Of a DNA stretch of 64,000 nt, positions 49,781 to 58,457 are shown one piece after another. The notes under the pieces were generated by a model that searched no databases, was not told the origin of the DNA, and saw only the letters and a program-made list of their open reading frames with translations. The stretch spans positions 83,623-147,622 of the IMG/VR virus record IMGVR_UViG_3300028920_000035, one strand, 5' to 3'. A program made the translations under genes and the position numbers. The stretch comes from a virus. How positions within the stretch are numbered: position 1 is the first letter of the stretch; each line of letters begins with the position of its first letter.

Positions 49781-50213
49781 TGAAGTCCTCGGTTAAGAGT
49801 CTGCGGTTCAGCCACTCAGGGACGGGAGTGTCAGAGCCGAAGCCATATGCGAGCCACCGTTCAGGCTCGTTTCGAAGTTGCAGGATACGACCCCCCAATA
49901 GCAAACGTTGAACGGCTTCCTGAATGGCCTGAACTGTCTGAGTATTCTTCCTGTGTTTGCGGACGAAGGCTCGGACAGAACCTCTCATGTGGGCAACGAC
50001 CCACGCCCGAGCAACCGGGGGGCAAAGGAAGTAAACCCTTTGCTTGTCTCGACCAGCTAGCCATAAAGCAGTCACGAAGACCGCCATGAACCGTTTGGGA
50101 TCCAGTGCCACATAGGAGTAACCCCTAACCCCAGACTCATACTGACGGTAGAAATAGGCCTGTATCTTGTTGGGGGGGCTCCCAACCAAGGCTTCATGGA
50201 ATCGCTCAAGCAC
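49767..50213 (-). CDS. Unknown basic protein, 148 aa
   Basis: GTG 50213 lies 6 nt after a GGTGTA-type motif, matching the spacing of other near-leaderless genes. Sequence VLERFHEALVGSPPNKIQAY, then a helix with Trp/Arg (VTALWLAGRDKQRVYFLCPP, AHMRGSVRAFVRKHRKN). Mixed helical, positively charged. Function unknown. Confidence 0.55.
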   Translation of the reverse strand: MLERFHEALVGSPPNKIQAYFYRQYESGVRGYSYVALDPKRFMAVFVTALWLAGRDKQRVYFLCPPVARAWVVAHMRGSVRAFVRKHRKNTQTVQAIQEAVQRLLLGGRILQLRNEPERWLAYGFGSDTPVPEWLNRRLLTEDFNGDR

Positions 50214-50219
50214 ACTTCT

Positions 50220-50231
50220 TCTGTACACCGG
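50220..50231 (-). promoter_or_regulatory. GGTGTA-type promoter motif for the 50213 gene
   Basis: CCGGTGTACAGA on the minus strand; the hexamer TACAGA ends 6 nt before GTG 50213. Divergent from the plus-strand gene at 50269. Confidence 0.5.
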
Positions 50232-50268
50232 AACAGGCAGCAAGATTTATTTATGGGCCGACACAAGC

Positions 50269-50859
50269 ATGAAGCAGTTATCGAACGCCGAGCTGGTCAG
50301 TCTCAAAAACCGTTGCCAGGTAGCGGTACGTCGGGGATATACTGTGGGGCAGGCGTCTTCATATGCCCGGCGTCTTGCTGGAGAGATCCAGGGCCAAGTT
50401 CCAGCAAGAGTGAAGCAGGAGTCTCCCGAACACGTCCTCTGGCTCCTCTGGCTTTGCAAGAAAGTTGAAGAAGCCCGGGCAGGTAAGCCCATGCCGCCCA
50501 TGCCGCCCATGCTGCCCAAGCCTGGCGTTTCTTTACCTCTACCTCTACCTCTACCTCTACCTCTGCCACCTCCACCTCCGGCTCTTGAACCGGAGTTTAA
50601 GAATGAGGAGAATGTGGTCGAGGTTACAGAAGCCGTCGTCGTCGAAGAGACGGTCGGCGACGAAACCGGCGACGACGACGATGGCGATGTTGCTGCGGAC
50701 CTCATCCCTGAGGATGAGGACTTGGATGGGATGACCAAGACCGAGCTATACGACGTTGCCCAGACGATCGAACTGTCGGGTCGCAGCGGCTTGGACAAAG
50801 AAGACCTACTTGCCGCTCTGAAGGTCCGACGCAACCGTAGCCGGACCCGACGCCAGTAG
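50269..50859 (+). CDS. Protein with SAP/Rho-N-like C-terminal domain
   Basis: ATG 50269; 196 residues. Helical N-terminal domain, Pro-Leu repeats (LPLPLPLPLP, from a CTACCT-type hexanucleotide run at about 50532-50562), an acidic linker, and a C-terminal TKTELYDVAQTIELSGRSGL plus DKEDLLAALKVRR, which matches the SAP/Rho-N-like DNA-binding helix-turn-helix. Likely binds DNA or RNA through this tail. The N-terminal role is unknown. Confidence 0.65.
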   Translation: MKQLSNAELVSLKNRCQVAVRRGYTVGQASSYARRLAGEIQGQVPARVKQESPEHVLWLLWLCKKVEEARAGKPMPPMPPMLPKPGVSLPLPLPLPLPLPPPPPALEPEFKNEENVVEVTEAVVVEETVGDETGDDDDGDVAADLIPEDEDLDGMTKTELYDVAQTIELSGRSGLDKEDLLAALKVRRNRSRTRRQ

Positions 50860-50861
50860 CC

Positions 50862-51968
50862 TCAAGCACACACTTTGTCGCGCCACGCCTGAAGCAGCGC
50901 CTTGCGCGTCTCGGGCCCCACGCCATCCTCGTTGATGCCCGCGAGCATCTGGAAGATCTCGACCGCTTGCCCTGTCTTGCGGCCCCAGATGCCGTCAACA
51001 CCATCGTCCTTGGGGCCCGAGCGTCCGAGGTCATAGCCCATGTCAACCAGGACCTGCTGAACCTCATCGGTCTCATAGAAGTCGGGCTCACTATCATCCG
51101 TCGGGGGGGCAACGTTCGCCCACTCCTTCAGCTCGGAGGCGAAGTCGGGAAGGTCGACCTCGAAGAGGCGCTCGATGACCGGGCGGATCTTGTCGTACCG
51201 ATGAGGGTAGATGCTGATGCGAGGGCCAAAGGTCAGCTCCTTCAGGATGGCGATGCACCAGTCGGGACTCCACTTGGCCGCTCCTGTGCTTTTGACGGCC
51301 TTCTGGAGGCCCTTCGAGGCGTGGCTGGGATTGTTGGCCGCGAACGACAGAAACGCCGCCCTGAGGGCTCCCACCCACTTCTCGTCGGGGTAGCCGTCGA
51401 ACAGCACCCGTTGAGCATCCTTCGTCGCGAAGGACCGCACTCGTTGCGCCGTGTAACTCACCTGAATGCGGTCGGCCTCTGGCTGGGCCAGACACTCGGC
51501 CATGCACTTGCACCAAAGGCGGGCGTGGGCCTTGGACACCTCGTCCCACGAGCCCCGCTTGCCGTTCGAGTTGAGCAGGAAGGTATGCTGCTGCTCAAGC
51601 AGCTCATCAACCTCGTTGCTACCCCGGAAGAAGCGCCACTTGGTGCCGCTTTTGCGCCGGAACCCAACCTTACTAGACACCATGGCCGGGCGTAGGGCGT
51701 CGAGCAGACCCTCGTCTTGGGTGGCAATGGCACCTAGGAGCTTCGAGGTCAGGAAAAAGCTTGCCTCACACCACTGAAAGTAGCCGACCGAGATGATGCA
51801 TCGGTCGTACATGTTGACGGCGTTCCCTGACCCACCCTCAGTTTGGGTAATGACCGCCATGATGCGGTCCTCTGCCGTTGGGTTGGCAGGTAGGCTGTAC
51901 TTGACAGTCCCGGGGGTCCACGGACCTTCATAGTTGGAATACTTGCCCCATTTGAGAATGATGCTCAT
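50862..51968 (-). CDS. Endolysin-like protein with PG-binding domain
   Basis: Start at ATG 51968 with AGGGG upstream; 368 residues. The N-terminal region (MAVITQTEGGSGNAVNMYDR, then SVGYFQW) resembles lysozyme or transglycosylase catalytic sites, with Glu44 as candidate acid. The C-terminal 75 residues (VQQVLVDMGYDLG, DGVDGIWGRKTGQAVEIFQM, DGVGPETRKAL) match a PG_binding_1 domain. It would cleave peptidoglycan at lysis. A TM/coiled-coil gene lies just upstream in the same direction. Confidence 0.8.
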   Translation of the reverse strand: MSIILKWGKYSNYEGPWTPGTVKYSLPANPTAEDRIMAVITQTEGGSGNAVNMYDRCIISVGYFQWCEASFFLTSKLLGAIATQDEGLLDALRPAMVSSKVGFRRKSGTKWRFFRGSNEVDELLEQQHTFLLNSNGKRGSWDEVSKAHARLWCKCMAECLAQPEADRIQVSYTAQRVRSFATKDAQRVLFDGYPDEKWVGALRAAFLSFAANNPSHASKGLQKAVKSTGAAKWSPDWCIAILKELTFGPRISIYPHRYDKIRPVIERLFEVDLPDFASELKEWANVAPPTDDSEPDFYETDEVQQVLVDMGYDLGRSGPKDDGVDGIWGRKTGQAVEIFQMLAGINEDGVGPETRKALLQAWRDKVCA

Positions 51969-52021
51969 TTCACGGCCCCTTTCATAGGTATGTTTGGCCT
52001 TCACCAAGATCACCCGTAGGG

Positions 52022-52375
52022 TTAATCAAGGTCCCCCAGGCGCTCGAACGCCGTGGGTAGCTCTTTAGACTCTTTGCGGATGGCGTTGCACACGACATTT
52101 GTCAGCATGCCAAGCCGTTGAGGGGGCTCCTGGAACCGCACAAGGCCGTCGACGATCCGCTCTTGTTGCGACAGGGATTGAGCCAAAATCTGGTTTGCCC
52201 TGTCAAGAGACTCAAAGCGCTCTTGTTGCGCGGCAATTTGTTCTTTGAGAGCGTTGACCTGTTCTTGGAGTTCGACCGCGCACCGGAAAGCTCGGTGCTT
52301 GAACCAAACCGACACCATAATCGCAAGCAGGGCTACGGTGCAGGAAATGACCGACCATGACAGGCTTTCTAACAT
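52022..52375 (-). CDS. Single-TM coiled-coil protein (holin/spanin-like)
   Basis: 117 residues. TM helix at about 7-25 (VISCTVALLAIMVSVWF), then a coiled coil (VELQEQVNALKEQIAAQQER). ATG 52375 is 7 nt after a GGTGTA-type motif, with AGGGGG between. Topology fits an i-spanin or lysis regulator upstream of the endolysin gene. No holin motif, so the assignment is by position. Confidence 0.65.
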   Translation of the reverse strand: MLESLSWSVISCTVALLAIMVSVWFKHRAFRCAVELQEQVNALKEQIAAQQERFESLDRANQILAQSLSQQERIVDGLVRFQEPPQRLGMLTNVVCNAIRKESKELPTAFERLGDLD

Positions 52376-52382
52376 TGCCCCC

Positions 52383-52394
52383 TACATACACCGA
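52383..52394 (-). promoter_or_regulatory. GGTGTA-type promoter motif for the 52375 lysis genes
   Basis: TCGGTGTATGTA on the minus strand; the hexamer ends 7 nt before ATG 52375. The spacer GGGGGCA may serve as ribosome-binding site. Confidence 0.5.
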
Positions 52395-52430
52395 GCCGGC
52401 CTGATAAAGCACTCATTGGCCGGGCCAGTC

Positions 52431-53795
52431 ATGAACCACCGATTCCCGCCCTGCACCGCCACCTCGAAGAGGGAGTTGGCCAAGGAGCTGGAGGAGCGCG
52501 AGAGCATCATCATCGCGGCCGTACAGGCCGGTGAATACCAAGTCGATTGGAAGACCCTCACCATCGAAGAGGGCAGCCATGCTGTCGAGCTACACGTCTT
52601 CGCCGATGCTCTGAAGATCGATGGGGTTCGGGTCAATGCCAGTGCCCAGACCTGCCAGCACATTGCCGACCTCATCGGTGCTTGCTTGCTGACACCCAAA
52701 ATCGCGGATCAGGTGTGGCTCCAGCGGGAGACCACGCTCTCCCCCCGCACCCAAAGCATCAACGCCACGACACCCGGCATGATCAAGCACTCGGAGGCCG
52801 TTGAGGAGCAACTCGAAGGGCAGACGGGGCTCCTCGATACCATCGGCAAGCTGTGGGTCCTCGACGAGGACATCTTGCGCAACCAGCGGCTCCCCCAGCA
52901 AGCCATGAACTATGGGTGGCACTTCGCCCCTGGGCGGAAGTGGGGTGGTATCAATGGCAACCCCACGGCGAGCCTCATCAAGGACCCCGAGACCCGTCAG
53001 TACGTCCACATGATCCAGTCCCGTGGATGGCACCATGACATCCACCATGTCGACTACTGTTTGGCCCCCTCAACTCGCGTTTTGACGGCTGATTTGTGTT
53101 GGGTCGACATCGCTTCCCTTGTAGAGGGGGATCAACTCATCGGATTCGATGAGAAGCTGTCAAGGCCGCACCTACGGCGAGCGACCGTTCAAAAAGTCAC
53201 CCTCCTGGAGCAACCTTGCTTCGAGGTCGAAACGTCACGGGCTACGGTTGTCGCTTCTGCGGCACATAGATGGCCTGTGAAGGGAGCCGCCAGGGCTACT
53301 AACCGAGGGGTGGCCAACGGAAAGGCTTGGTCCAATACTCGCAGGTGTATGGGCTGGGTCGCGACTGAGGACCTCAAACCAGGGCAGCAGATCCCTTATC
53401 TCTGTGACCCTTGGGAGCAAGACACTTCCTGGGACGGGGCCTGGATGGCCGGCATCATCGACGGGGAAGGGTGGCTGAGTGGAACTACTTTTGGGGTAGC
53501 CCAGGAGGAGATTCATGCAGAGGTCCTGAACATCCGAAATGCTGGAGTTCGCCCGGTGGTGGGCATTCAGACCAGCACTGGTACTTTCATCGCGGAGGGG
53601 CTACTATCGCACAACTCACAAATCGTCCGATTGGTGGCCCGCGACTGCACTCTAGACGGCAAGCACGCAGACCTTGCCGACGTACTCAAGGGTGATCTAG
53701 CTTACCTGGTCAGCCACAACGGACCCCTGAGCTTTTCCCGACACCCGTTCGTCGAGCACGAGCACGTCGGCATGACCATCTTTGGAGACGCCTGA
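52431..53795 (+). CDS. Conserved phage/bacterial protein interrupted by a mini-intein
   Basis: ATG 52431 chosen; precursor of 454 residues, 268 after removal of a 186-residue intein. Mature sequence: an N-terminal helical part, TPKIADQVWLQRE, AMNYGWHFAPG, HDIHHVDYSQIVRLVARDC and the end GPLSFSRHPFVEHEHVG. The YGWH ... DYSQ.VRLV pattern recalls a family of bacterial and phage hypothetical proteins I cannot name. The intein sits right before the Ser of DYS, which suggests that site is important. Function unknown. Confidence 0.7.
   Translation: MNHRFPPCTATSKRELAKELEERESIIIAAVQAGEYQVDWKTLTIEEGSHAVELHVFADALKIDGVRVNASAQTCQHIADLIGACLLTPKIADQVWLQRETTLSPRTQSINATTPGMIKHSEAVEEQLEGQTGLLDTIGKLWVLDEDILRNQRLPQQAMNYGWHFAPGRKWGGINGNPTASLIKDPETRQYVHMIQSRGWHHDIHHVDYCLAPSTRVLTADLCWVDIASLVEGDQLIGFDEKLSRPHLRRATVQKVTLLEQPCFEVETSRATVVASAAHRWPVKGAARATNRGVANGKAWSNTRRCMGWVATEDLKPGQQIPYLCDPWEQDTSWDGAWMAGIIDGEGWLSGTTFGVAQEEIHAEVLNIRNAGVRPVVGIQTSTGTFIAEGLLSHNSQIVRLVARDCTLDGKHADLADVLKGDLAYLVSHNGPLSFSRHPFVEHEHVGMTIFGDA
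53058..53615 (+). other. Mini-intein (degenerate endonuclease)
   Basis: A 186-residue insertion: N-terminus CLAPSTRVLTADLCWVD, block B-like SAAHRW, one LAGLIDADG-like motif (MAGIIDGEGW) and C-terminus IAEGLLSHN followed by Ser+1. The block B Thr is Ser and the second endonuclease motif is missing, so splicing may be retained but homing should be lost. It is half the length of the other four inteins here. Confidence 0.85.
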
Positions 53796-53800
53796 TCATC

Positions 53801-56242
53801 ATGGGACTCGGCGCTGAACTGATCCAAAGGATCGAGAGAGCGCTCGCTGCCAAGGATGGGCGGGCCCTCGAAGAGATTGCCAAGTGGGCCCGCACGAACT
53901 TCCGCTTCGAGTCAAGCAAGACGCCACGAGGTCAGAAGGACCTCAAGGCAGCCGCCCAGCGGTTCTTTGGCTCTTTGACGCTTGCCACGGGTTTGACCGA
54001 AGATGGGTGGAAGCACACGGCCGAGTGGTGGAAAAGTTTCAAGCGTGACGTGCCTTCCCTCGTACTCCACTTCAGCGCCGAGGGCGATCAGGCGCGTGGC
54101 AAGAAAGAGCAGGTGGTCGAGCTGAAGTTGAGCCATGCTACCTACTTCAACCGATCGGGCATGGCCGAGGCCACGTTCCGCAAGTACGCCAAAGCCGTTG
54201 AAGAGACGCTGGCCTCACTGAAGGGGTGGCGCACGAAAGCCCTGAATGGCAACCTGAAGGTTGTCTTCGTGGGTTCCCAGATGAGGGTGCAAGGCAAGTA
54301 CCGCGAGGCCCTGGACGAGATGTGGGTCAAGGCCACTCCCAAGGTCCTCAAACGCTCGGGCGGCACCTACGGGAGCCCCGAGTACATCCTCGTGCATGAG
54401 CTGGGTCACCGCTACGAGCGTTTCAACTCGCTACCCACCGTGGGCTTCGGTCGGGATGCCGTGTGGCGCACGACACGCTACAGCTGGAACGACGGTGAGG
54501 ACTTTGCCGAGCTGTTTGCTCTGGGGCACTTCAACATCCGAGGCCAGTGGGGGGAGAAACTCGACCTCTTTGAGAAGACGATGGCGGGTAAGACGGCCAA
54601 CATCATCGAGGTGGGTAGGTGCAACCACCAAGCACTCACTCAGTGGTGGGAGCAAAAGGCCACAGACTTGACGTTTATCGACGCGGGGATTGCAGCTCGG
54701 GTTGCTGCCGAGTACACGAAAGGTAAGCCGAGCTACCCCCATCGCACGGACCGCGCTCAACCGACCAATGCGAACCTGTGGGACGACGTGCTGAACGTCG
54801 CGAGTGGTCGTCGCAACGAGCTGAGCATCGGGGACCGCACCATTCACGCACCCAACGAAGGACGTGGCTTCAGCAACATGCCCCAGAACCCACAGGGGAT
54901 CAGCTGGGCCGTCAAACAATACAAAGGATTTGGCGGAGGCTGGAAGGAAGCCAGGAGGGTCACGGTAGAATTCCAAAATCGAGCTGGCCGCATCCTCGAC
55001 GCAGGGGGCATCATGGCGGTCCCTCTGGGCAATGAGCAAGAGCGTCTGTGGATGGCCCGTCTGGCCCACACGGGGTACGCCGAGAAGATTGGCGAGAATG
55101 AGCGAGAGACCCTGTGGGTACGCACCGGAACCAAAAAGATCTCTGACCAGGGCATCCTGTTTCTGTCCAAGCTCAGCAATGGCATCAAGGGCAAGTTCGA
55201 CCTTGACGCCGCCAAGGGTGCTTTGGAGCCGCTCGGGTTCAAGTTCGAGGACGCGGTGGCGGCCCTTCCCCTCGACTACTTCGGTATCAAGAAGGTGGTC
55301 AACCAGAAGCACCCTGAGCTCCCCTGGGACGTAACCGACAGCTCCCTCATCTCGCCTCGACGGGGAGCGGCCGCATTCGAGACCGAAACTGAGGCCCTAA
55401 AAGCGTTGAAGCGGGTCCAAGGGCTCTTCACGGCCAGCCCACCCAAGGGGCCCGCCCGCCCCAAAAAGGGCGAGCTGTACGCCTACTGGAAAAGTACCCG
55501 GGTCCGCCCCGGGTTCGACAAGAGCACCTTCGAGCTGGAGTGGGTCGTCAAGGTCTGGGTGGGCGTACCCAGTCTGCGCATCACGTCGCCCAAGGGAGTG
55601 GTTCTGGACATCCCCACGTTGGATCGGGACCTGCGCAAGAACACCAGCTCGGCCAGCTTTTGGACGTTCATTTACAAGAAGTGCGAAGGCCAAGCCTTGG
55701 CCCAGGCCAAGCTTCAAGAGCTGGGAGAGGGGGCCATCGAAGCGGCCAAACCCCAGCCCAAGAATCCTCGAGGTCTAGCCAACACAGGCACGTGTGGTGT
55801 TTGCGAGCAGAACGTCAAGCTCAGCAAGGGCCGCATCATGCGCCATGGGTGGAAGGTCCAGGGCAGTCGCTGGAAGGGCTCCTATGGTAACTCGTGGCAC
55901 TCTGGACCGTGCTTTGGGGTAAATTACGAGCCATGGGAGGTCAGCTCCAGATCAGCCAAGGACTTCCTCAAGCACCTCCAGAAGGCCGTTCTACCGGTCG
56001 CCGAGGCACGACTGGGACAGGCCAAGCTCAAGCCCGATGTCCTGGTGGTCCGGGACTTCCGTAGTCAACCGCAAGAGTTTCCCCGCGGCGAGGAGAAGAC
56101 CGCCACGCGATTCAAGTACGACGAGGCTTGGGGGAAACGGTTAGCGAGCGCTGAGGAAGAGCTGAAGGCCGTTAAGGACGCCATCCAATTCTTCGAGACA
56201 CGGATTCAAGGCTGGAAAGCCCAACCCCTCCCTGGAAAGTGA
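53801..56242 (+). CDS. Zincin-like multidomain protein with RVAAEY motif
   Basis: 813 residues. Zincin: H199-ELGH-RYE with GEDFAELFALG as third-ligand region, the same layout as zincin 2 of the 37338 protein. A RVAAEY motif (GIAARVAAEYTKGK, about 305) follows and starts a second part with an NVASGRRNELSIGDRTIHAP block. Near residue 660 a CGVCEQNV...MRHGW...GPCFG zinc-like module occurs, and the C-terminus is helical. The gene follows the mini-intein gene by 5 nt. Proteolytic activity is inferred from HExxH. Confidence 0.75.
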   Translation: MGLGAELIQRIERALAAKDGRALEEIAKWARTNFRFESSKTPRGQKDLKAAAQRFFGSLTLATGLTEDGWKHTAEWWKSFKRDVPSLVLHFSAEGDQARGKKEQVVELKLSHATYFNRSGMAEATFRKYAKAVEETLASLKGWRTKALNGNLKVVFVGSQMRVQGKYREALDEMWVKATPKVLKRSGGTYGSPEYILVHELGHRYERFNSLPTVGFGRDAVWRTTRYSWNDGEDFAELFALGHFNIRGQWGEKLDLFEKTMAGKTANIIEVGRCNHQALTQWWEQKATDLTFIDAGIAARVAAEYTKGKPSYPHRTDRAQPTNANLWDDVLNVASGRRNELSIGDRTIHAPNEGRGFSNMPQNPQGISWAVKQYKGFGGGWKEARRVTVEFQNRAGRILDAGGIMAVPLGNEQERLWMARLAHTGYAEKIGENERETLWVRTGTKKISDQGILFLSKLSNGIKGKFDLDAAKGALEPLGFKFEDAVAALPLDYFGIKKVVNQKHPELPWDVTDSSLISPRRGAAAFETETEALKALKRVQGLFTASPPKGPARPKKGELYAYWKSTRVRPGFDKSTFELEWVVKVWVGVPSLRITSPKGVVLDIPTLDRDLRKNTSSASFWTFIYKKCEGQALAQAKLQELGEGAIEAAKPQPKNPRGLANTGTCGVCEQNVKLSKGRIMRHGWKVQGSRWKGSYGNSWHSGPCFGVNYEPWEVSSRSAKDFLKHLQKAVLPVAEARLGQAKLKPDVLVVRDFRSQPQEFPRGEEKTATRFKYDEAWGKRLASAEEELKAVKDAIQFFETRIQGWKAQPLPGK

Positions 56243-56245
56243 TTC

Positions 56246-56893
56246 ATGGCATTCATCGGCATTAAGCTACCTGAGGGCGCAGCCCGAGTGCTGCACAGGA
56301 TCGATGGCATCCCTGGCGACCGGGTTCCCCGAGACCACGCGCACGTGACCATGGTTTTCTTGGGGGATGAAGTCCCGTTTACAGTCCTGAATCGTGTCAT
56401 CGAGGTGATTGCCAAGCTTGGTGAGACGACACAGCCCTTCCCCTGCTACACGAGCTTGGTCTCAACGTTCCCCTCCGATTCCGATTCCGACTCCGACACG
56501 GTGCCCATCATCTGTCGCGTCAACTCAAACGAGCTGCACGACCTGCAAGCTCGTCTGTGCAAGGAACTCGACAAGGCGCGGGTGCCCTACTCAAAGAAGT
56601 ACCCCGAGTACAAGCCACACACGACACTGGCCTTTGCACCGTCCAAGAATGCCGAGGTCTGGCACGATCGAACCATTCCTACGGTGAGTTGGGGCGTCAA
56701 CGAGATCACGCTGTGGGGTGGGGATGAGGGGGATGAGCGATTGGTCGTCACCGTGCCCTTCGCTCTCAAGCTTGAACTTCCCAAGCGGGTGGCCGCACGC
56801 TACCGGTTCAAGCATCTTCATCATCTTCATCCTTGCCACCATCTTCCTGGTCGTCGCTGCTGGATACCTCTTCATCGTCCCCGAGCGCATTGA
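56246..56893 (+). CDS. 2H phosphoesterase-like protein with C-terminal RVAARY
   Basis: 215 residues. HxT motifs at H33-V-T and H125-T-T (HAHVTMVFLG, KPHTTLAF) define the 2H family (2'-5' RNA ligase/cyclic phosphodiesterase). Phage 2H enzymes include ones that degrade 2'-5' or cyclic signal nucleotides; the substrate here is unknown. At about residue 185 it ends KLELPKRVAARYRFK, followed by a low-complexity His/Leu tail overlapping the convergent gene by 86 nt. Confidence 0.8.
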   Translation: MAFIGIKLPEGAARVLHRIDGIPGDRVPRDHAHVTMVFLGDEVPFTVLNRVIEVIAKLGETTQPFPCYTSLVSTFPSDSDSDSDTVPIICRVNSNELHDLQARLCKELDKARVPYSKKYPEYKPHTTLAFAPSKNAEVWHDRTIPTVSWGVNEITLWGGDEGDERLVVTVPFALKLELPKRVAARYRFKHLHHLHPCHHLPGRRCWIPLHRPRAH

Positions 56894-57302
56894 CCACCGA
56901 TTCTCCGGCATCATACCCCTCACCATCGCTGCCATGTTCGCCTACTTCTTCGTCTGGCGTGATGCCCAGCGCTTGCTCCTCAAGCGCTAACGGGATGGTC
57001 GAAACCCAGTAGACGTCGCACTCACCGCCGCGAGTCGCTGCGGTCTCGCTCTCCAACACATAAGTCTTACCCTTCAGGCTACGAATCTTCCCGGCGCCTT
57101 CGAGCCACGCGATCCCCTGGCGCAACGTGTTGTCACCATACCCGTGTTGCTCACCCCAACGGTCAAGATCGTTCCAGGTTCGAAGAGTGTTGTCGAGGAA
57201 GACCCGGATCGGGCGAGTAGCCTTGACCCACCCCGGATGGTTCGAGGGGCTGGAAAAGTTGAAGCCACCGCGACAAGGCGGTTGTCGTTTCGTACTGGCC
57301 AT
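56808..57302 (-). CDS. Winged-helix-like protein with acidic tail
   Basis: ATG 57302, 164 residues. IRVFLDNTLRTWNDLDRWGE, NTLRQGIAWLEGAGKIRSLK and TYVLES look like a small helix-turn-helix domain with a beta-wing. A long acidic tail (DDEEVSSSDDQEDGGKDEDD) follows. It may be a DNA-binding regulator. Convergent overlap of 86 nt with the phosphoesterase gene. Confidence 0.6.
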   Translation of the reverse strand: MASTKRQPPCRGGFNFSSPSNHPGWVKATRPIRVFLDNTLRTWNDLDRWGEQHGYGDNTLRQGIAWLEGAGKIRSLKGKTYVLESETAATRGGECDVYWVSTIPLALEEQALGITPDEEVGEHGSDGEGYDAGESVVNALGDDEEVSSSDDQEDGGKDEDDEDA

Positions 57303-57316
57303 TACATCATCACTGG

Positions 57317-57508
57317 GTGGGCCCTTTAGATTACACTGAACTAGCGGAAAGGGTTGCTATGATCAGCACCCAATGTAAGGACCCCGCAGTCAGGCGACAC
57401 GCAAAGAGAGTTGAGTTGCTCATGTACGAGTTGGCGGCCGATGCCCGGGAGTCCTACCCGACGGCCTGGGAAAGACTTGCCAACGACTCGTCGACGATGG
57501 ACACTTAG
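57317..57508 (+). CDS. Small helical protein ending in WERLAND
   Basis: GTG 57317 gives MGPLDYTELAERVAMISTQC and 63 residues; ATG 57359 is another option. Highly helical. The C-terminus (AWERLANDSSTMDT) resembles the end of the next protein (SLWERLADD), so the two may share a short C-terminal tag. No family recognised. Confidence 0.5.
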   Translation: MGPLDYTELAERVAMISTQCKDPAVRRHAKRVELLMYELAADARESYPTAWERLANDSSTMDT

Positions 57509-57511
57509 GCC

Positions 57512-58147
57512 ATGCCCCGTGAAGACGACCTCCCGCTACTAAACCCAAGCATGCTAATGAGCGTGGCAGGGGCGCGGGAATTGGAGGCCGCTGAGGCTTT
57601 CGCAGGACGGCCCCAGGGGGTCCAACTCTACGCGGACAGCCATGACCGTCTGCGAGCCATCGACGACCAAGGTGCTGAAATCTCCCTGGACGACCTAGAC
57701 GCGGGTAGTGTCGGAGAAGCTGACCCCGCCTTGGAGCAGATGTTCATGAACGGGGTACCAGAACAGTTCCGCGAGGCACATGCCAGGACCTCGGTCGATG
57801 CGATGCCGATTCAGTTTGACGCGGAGTTCAGTGAACCTGTGGGTGGTGCATCCACGCCCAACGAACGGGTGCGGTTCCAAGTTGGGCGAGAGAGCCCACC
57901 GGCCCGCCCCTTCTCTGGGGGCGTGCAATCCCAAGACGGGCTCGTAGTCTCTCGTATCAGGCCCAATGGCCAAGTCGAGCATGTCCCCCGCCCCCGAATC
58001 TCCGACGGCGCTGGGCGGCCCCTGGCGCCCGCTGTGCCTCGTATAGGCGGCTCTCAACCTCTCCCGACTCGAACGGCCGCCCAAAGCGCCCCGACACCCG
58101 CCGCCGTAGTAGGACCGTCGCTGTGGGAGCGCCTGGCGGACGACTAG
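57512..58147 (+). CDS. Disordered, acidic/proline-rich protein, 211 aa
   Basis: ATG 57512. The N-terminal 60 residues are helical and acidic (ARELEAAEAFAGRPQG). The rest is Pro/Gly/Ser/Arg-rich with no regular fold, ending SLWERLADD. No known domain. The 3' end overlaps the convergent 58144 gene by 4 nt. Confidence 0.55.
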   Translation: MPREDDLPLLNPSMLMSVAGARELEAAEAFAGRPQGVQLYADSHDRLRAIDDQGAEISLDDLDAGSVGEADPALEQMFMNGVPEQFREAHARTSVDAMPIQFDAEFSEPVGGASTPNERVRFQVGRESPPARPFSGGVQSQDGLVVSRIRPNGQVEHVPRPRISDGAGRPLAPAVPRIGGSQPLPTRTAAQSAPTPAAVVGPSLWERLADD

Positions 58148-58455
58148 TTCGGGGGGTCACTCTCTTTGCTAGGAGCCACGATCACTGAAATCTTCGCGCC
58201 GTTTTGGCGACTCATCTCGGCGTGGATGGCTCTCCCCAAACGAAGACTCACGTGCTGGAAGGCCAGTTTGGCGGTTTCGAAGTCCTCAACCAACTTGTGC
58301 AGATCGGGGTGGACCTCAGAATCACTGTCGTCGTGAACACGTTGATAGACGCTCGCCAACGCGATGATCAACTCCCGCCGGTTTACGTAGTCAGTAGCAT
58401 TCTCGATCCTCTCGAAGACCTCGAGGAGCTGTGGGGGGTATTGAGGGTCTGGCAT
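58144..58455 (-). CDS. Helical unknown protein, 103 aa
   Basis: ATG 58455 (MPDPQYPPQLLEVFERIENA) is preferred over TTG 58461. The body is helical (YVNRRELIIALASVYQRVH, ETAKLAFQHVSLRLGR) with an exposed hydrophilic C-terminus. No family recognised. Downstream of the CHAP-like gene in the same transcript. Confidence 0.55.
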   Translation of the reverse strand: MPDPQYPPQLLEVFERIENATDYVNRRELIIALASVYQRVHDDSDSEVHPDLHKLVEDFETAKLAFQHVSLRLGRAIHAEMSRQNGAKISVIVAPSKESDPPN

Positions 58456-58457
58456 GG

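Noticed and set aside
56718-56990. Plus-strand 90-aa reading with two TM-like stretches (FIIFILATIFLVVAAGYLF)
   Set aside because: It is antisense to the acidic tail of the 56808 gene (acidic codons read as Ile/Leu/Val/Phe in antisense), and there is no start codon near the hydrophobic part.
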